Below, in pieces: positions 62,059 to 64,000 of a DNA stretch of 64,000 bases. Source of the DNA: Diadema setosum (Eukaryota; Echinodermata; Echinoidea; Diadematoida; Diadematidae); the NCBI GenBank assembly GCA_033980235.1, contig CM067070.1, positions 3,506,978 to 3,570,977 on the forward strand. Reading direction: 5' to 3'. The position numbers were made by a program, and so were the translations under genes. Numbering within the stretch: the first letter of the stretch is position 1; each line of letters starts with the position of its first letter. The notes beneath the pieces were generated by a model that ran no database searches, had not been told where the DNA came from, and saw nothing but the letters and a program-made list of their open reading frames with translations.

Positions 62059-63149
62059 TGTCCCCGCCGGAAATAGCATTTAGTAGCAAAATGTACAATA
62101 TAGGTAAAAAGATCAAGGTCAAAGGTCAAAGAAGTCAAAGGTCAAAATTCTATGTAGAAGTTTTGAAGCCCTCACCTAGTGCCATCACATAAAGCAAACG
62201 AAATCGAAATCGGGTTAGAAATGGCGAAGGAGTAGCATTTTGTAGCCAATGTACAATATAGGTAAAAAAATCAAGGTCAAAGGTCAAAGAAGTCAAAGGT
62301 CAAAATTCTGTGTAGAAGTTTTGAAGCCCTCACCTAGTGCCATCACATAAAGGAAACAGAATCGAAATCGGGTTAGAAATGGCGAAGGAGTAGCACTTGG
62401 TAGCAAAATGTACAATACAGGTCAAAAATCAAGGTCAAAGGTCAAAGAAGTCAAAGGTCAAAATTCTGTGTAGAAGTTTTGAAGCCCTCACCTAGTGCCA
62501 TCACTTAAAGCAAACGGAATTGAAATCGGGTTACAAATGGCGAAGGAGTAGCATTTTGTAGCAAAATGTACAATATAGGTCGAAAATCAAGGTCAAAGGT
62601 CAAAGAAGTCAAAGGTCAAAATTCTGCGTAGAAGTTTTGAAGCCCTCACCTAGTGCCATCACATAAAGCAAACGGAATCGAAATCGGGTTAGAAATGGCG
62701 AAGGAGTAGCATTTTGTAGGCAATGTACAATATAGGTCAAAAATCAAGGTCAAAGGTCAAAGAAGTCAAAGGTCAAAATTCTGTGTAGAAGTTTTGAAGC
62801 CCTCACCTAGTGCCATCATATAAAGCAAACGGAATCAAAATCGGGTTAGAAATGGCGAAGGAGTAGCATTTTGAAGCAAAATGTACAATATAGGTCAAAG
62901 GTCAAGGTCAAAGGTCACAACTGAAATTCTGTATAGAAGTTTCAAAGCTCTCATGTAGTGCTATCATATAAAGCAAACAGAATCAAAATCGGGTTAGAAA
63001 TGGCGAAGGAGTAGCATTTTGAACATTTTGATCACACACGGACGCACGGACGGACACACGGACGCACGGACGGACACACGGACACACGGACACACACACG
63101 TACGGAGCCCGTTTCATAGTCCCCTGCTCGAACTCGTTCGGCGGGGACA
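62059..63149. mobile_element. TGTCCCCGCCG-ended element with 158-bp DR1 repeats
   Basis: Perfect 11-bp inverted ends TGTCCCCGCCG and CGGCGGGGACA. Inside are six tandem units of 157-159 bp (anchors GTACAAT at 62093, 62251, 62410, 62568, 62725, 62883). Each unit contains a direct repeat AGGTCAAAGGTCA or its equivalent plus a further AAAGGTCA; the last has a four-half-site variant. A (GGACGCAC)n-like tract follows at 63041-63100. No clear target duplication. It lies in the gene 3 intron about 110 bp from the catalytic-loop exon. Confidence 0.8.
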
Positions 63150-63259
63150 AAAAAGAAAGACTAATGTCCTTGTTACGTATCTGTTCTTTGTTAGTAATCA
63201 TGTTCAGATGGGGATATAATAATTCCTTCTATACGATTGTATGCTTGATTAAGACTTAC

Positions 63260-63364
63260 ATTTCCAGAGGTTGGCAAGAATGACGTCATCCCATAGTCAG
63301 AAATCTTACAGATCCGGTCTTCTGTCATCATTACGTTGTGAGCACACAGTTTTCCGTGGATAAT
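63260..63364 (-). CDS. RTK-like gene 3, catalytic-loop and DFG exon
   Basis: 105 bp, 35 codons, acceptor aaatttag, donor gtaagt. It reads IIHGKLCAHNVMMT then EDRICKISDYGMTSFLPTSGN. Alignment to the RTK pattern HRDLAARN...KISDFG puts His in place, Gly for Arg, Lys for the catalytic Asp, and keeps the later Asn and the DFG-type aspartate (DYG). A receptor with this loop would be predicted to have weak or no phosphotransfer, like the JAK JH2 pseudokinase loop (HGN type), which is family knowledge. It could still signal as an allosteric or scaffold receptor. Exons for the N-lobe, membrane segment and extracellular part lie beyond the right edge. Confidence 0.82.
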
Positions 63365-63464
63365 CTAAATTTGATGTTAAGTTATGAATACCTCATTTCA
63401 TGAGTTACAGGCTTGGTTCAAGATTGGATCTTTTTCGAAACGTTGAGAACACACACAAACAGGA

Positions 63465-63502
<38 letters not shown>

Positions 63503-64000
63503 GGGGAATGGGTTGAAGTCACAGGACACGGTTTAAATCTGTCTTAGTGTACCATACTCATTACATGGAAGAAAAATAAATGTGGAGGAACCTATCAGAA
63601 GCTTGCGGGGTTAAAAGTTCCAAGAAAGGAATTCAAAGGAAATCAAGAGCACAGTATACATGTGTGTGTGCGTGTGTGTGTGTGTGTGTATGTATGTGCT
63701 TAATAGTCTGAAATTCAAGCAAATCATGATAGCGTAATCCAGGTTCTCTATTGACAGTAAGAAGACATTGTCTTGAATCTTGCGAGAGAACAATGACCGA
63801 TCTACAGTAACAGAATGACATAAAAAAAAGACGTTACAATTTAGTCAGAACTGATTAAACTAGTCGCACGTGATGTAATGACCAGAAAATGACGTGATTT
63901 CAACGTCTTTTTTTGAAAATTATTCACCATGTCATGTTAAAAACCTCCTAATGACGTAAACGTTACGTCAGCCTTCCGACATATTTAGCAACCAAGTGAT
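63365..64000. other. Gene 3 upstream intron, simple repeats
   Basis: (CA)n and (TA)n at about 63462-63501 and a (TG)n tract at about 63661-63690. No exon recognised before the window ends. Confidence 0.45.

Noticed and set aside
63033..63100. CRISPR-like regular repeats (GGACGCACGGACGGACACAC)
   Set aside because: A short simple-sequence tract inside a eukaryotic mobile element; there are no spacers.

Overview
This is a 64 kb piece of an animal nuclear genome. It is AT-rich, genes are split by GT-AG introns, and most of the sequence is mobile or repetitive. The domain content (Ig-domain receptor tyrosine kinase exons), CR1/L2-like LINEs, a tRNA-derived SINE and many small inverted-repeat DNA elements fit a marine invertebrate deuterostome, probably an echinoderm. 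That placement is inference; nothing in the window proves the species.

The only host genes I can support are three pieces of a tandem receptor-tyrosine-kinase-like (RTK-like) family, all on the minus strand. Gene 1 (about 2.8-6.2 kb) gives the 5' half: a leader exon, a signal-peptide exon and two Ig exons, and it runs off the left edge. Gene 2 (12.3-16.7 kb) gives the last three kinase exons plus a promoter/leader like that of gene 1, but nothing recognisable between them, so it looks like an internally deleted relic. Gene 3 (58.0 kb to beyond the right edge) gives the catalytic-loop exon through to the stop codon. Its HRD motif reads HGK, so it lacks the usual catalytic aspartate. The 3' ends and downstream flanks of genes 2 and 3 form a segmental duplication, about 9.7-14.0 kb against 48.2-59.5 kb. 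The second copy was swollen by a 5.2 kb insertion carrying a LINE and by two 0.7 kb inverted-repeat elements.

The stretch between genes 2 and 3 (about 16.7-58 kb) is a stack of nested transposons and repeats. It holds a hAT-like element with an 8-bp target duplication that itself carries a nested element; an AT-flanked element full of AAGCAATTGCTTG palindromes; two arrays of a 10-bp CGTGCG repeat; hairpins embedded in (TA)n tracts; 39-bp and roughly 190-bp tandem arrays; a TTAA foldback element; interstitial TTAGGG repeats enclosing another element; and a LINE with a PHD-like finger that is split by a 1.7 kb element with repeat-built arms. Intron DNA of gene 3 holds a mariner-like element, a LINE tail split by a second copy of the repeat-armed family, and a 158-bp repeat in which every unit has a perfect DR1 nuclear-receptor motif.

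The most unusual signals are: (a) two families of small elements starting with GGG, flanked by 8-bp target duplications, whose arms are built from short iterated motifs; (b) three 21-29 bp hairpins with arms CAGGGAGGT/ACCTCCCTG, each flanked by a 7-bp direct repeat, one with its empty site elsewhere in the window; and (c) the RTK array with an altered catalytic loop. Alignments were made by eye; no searches were run.
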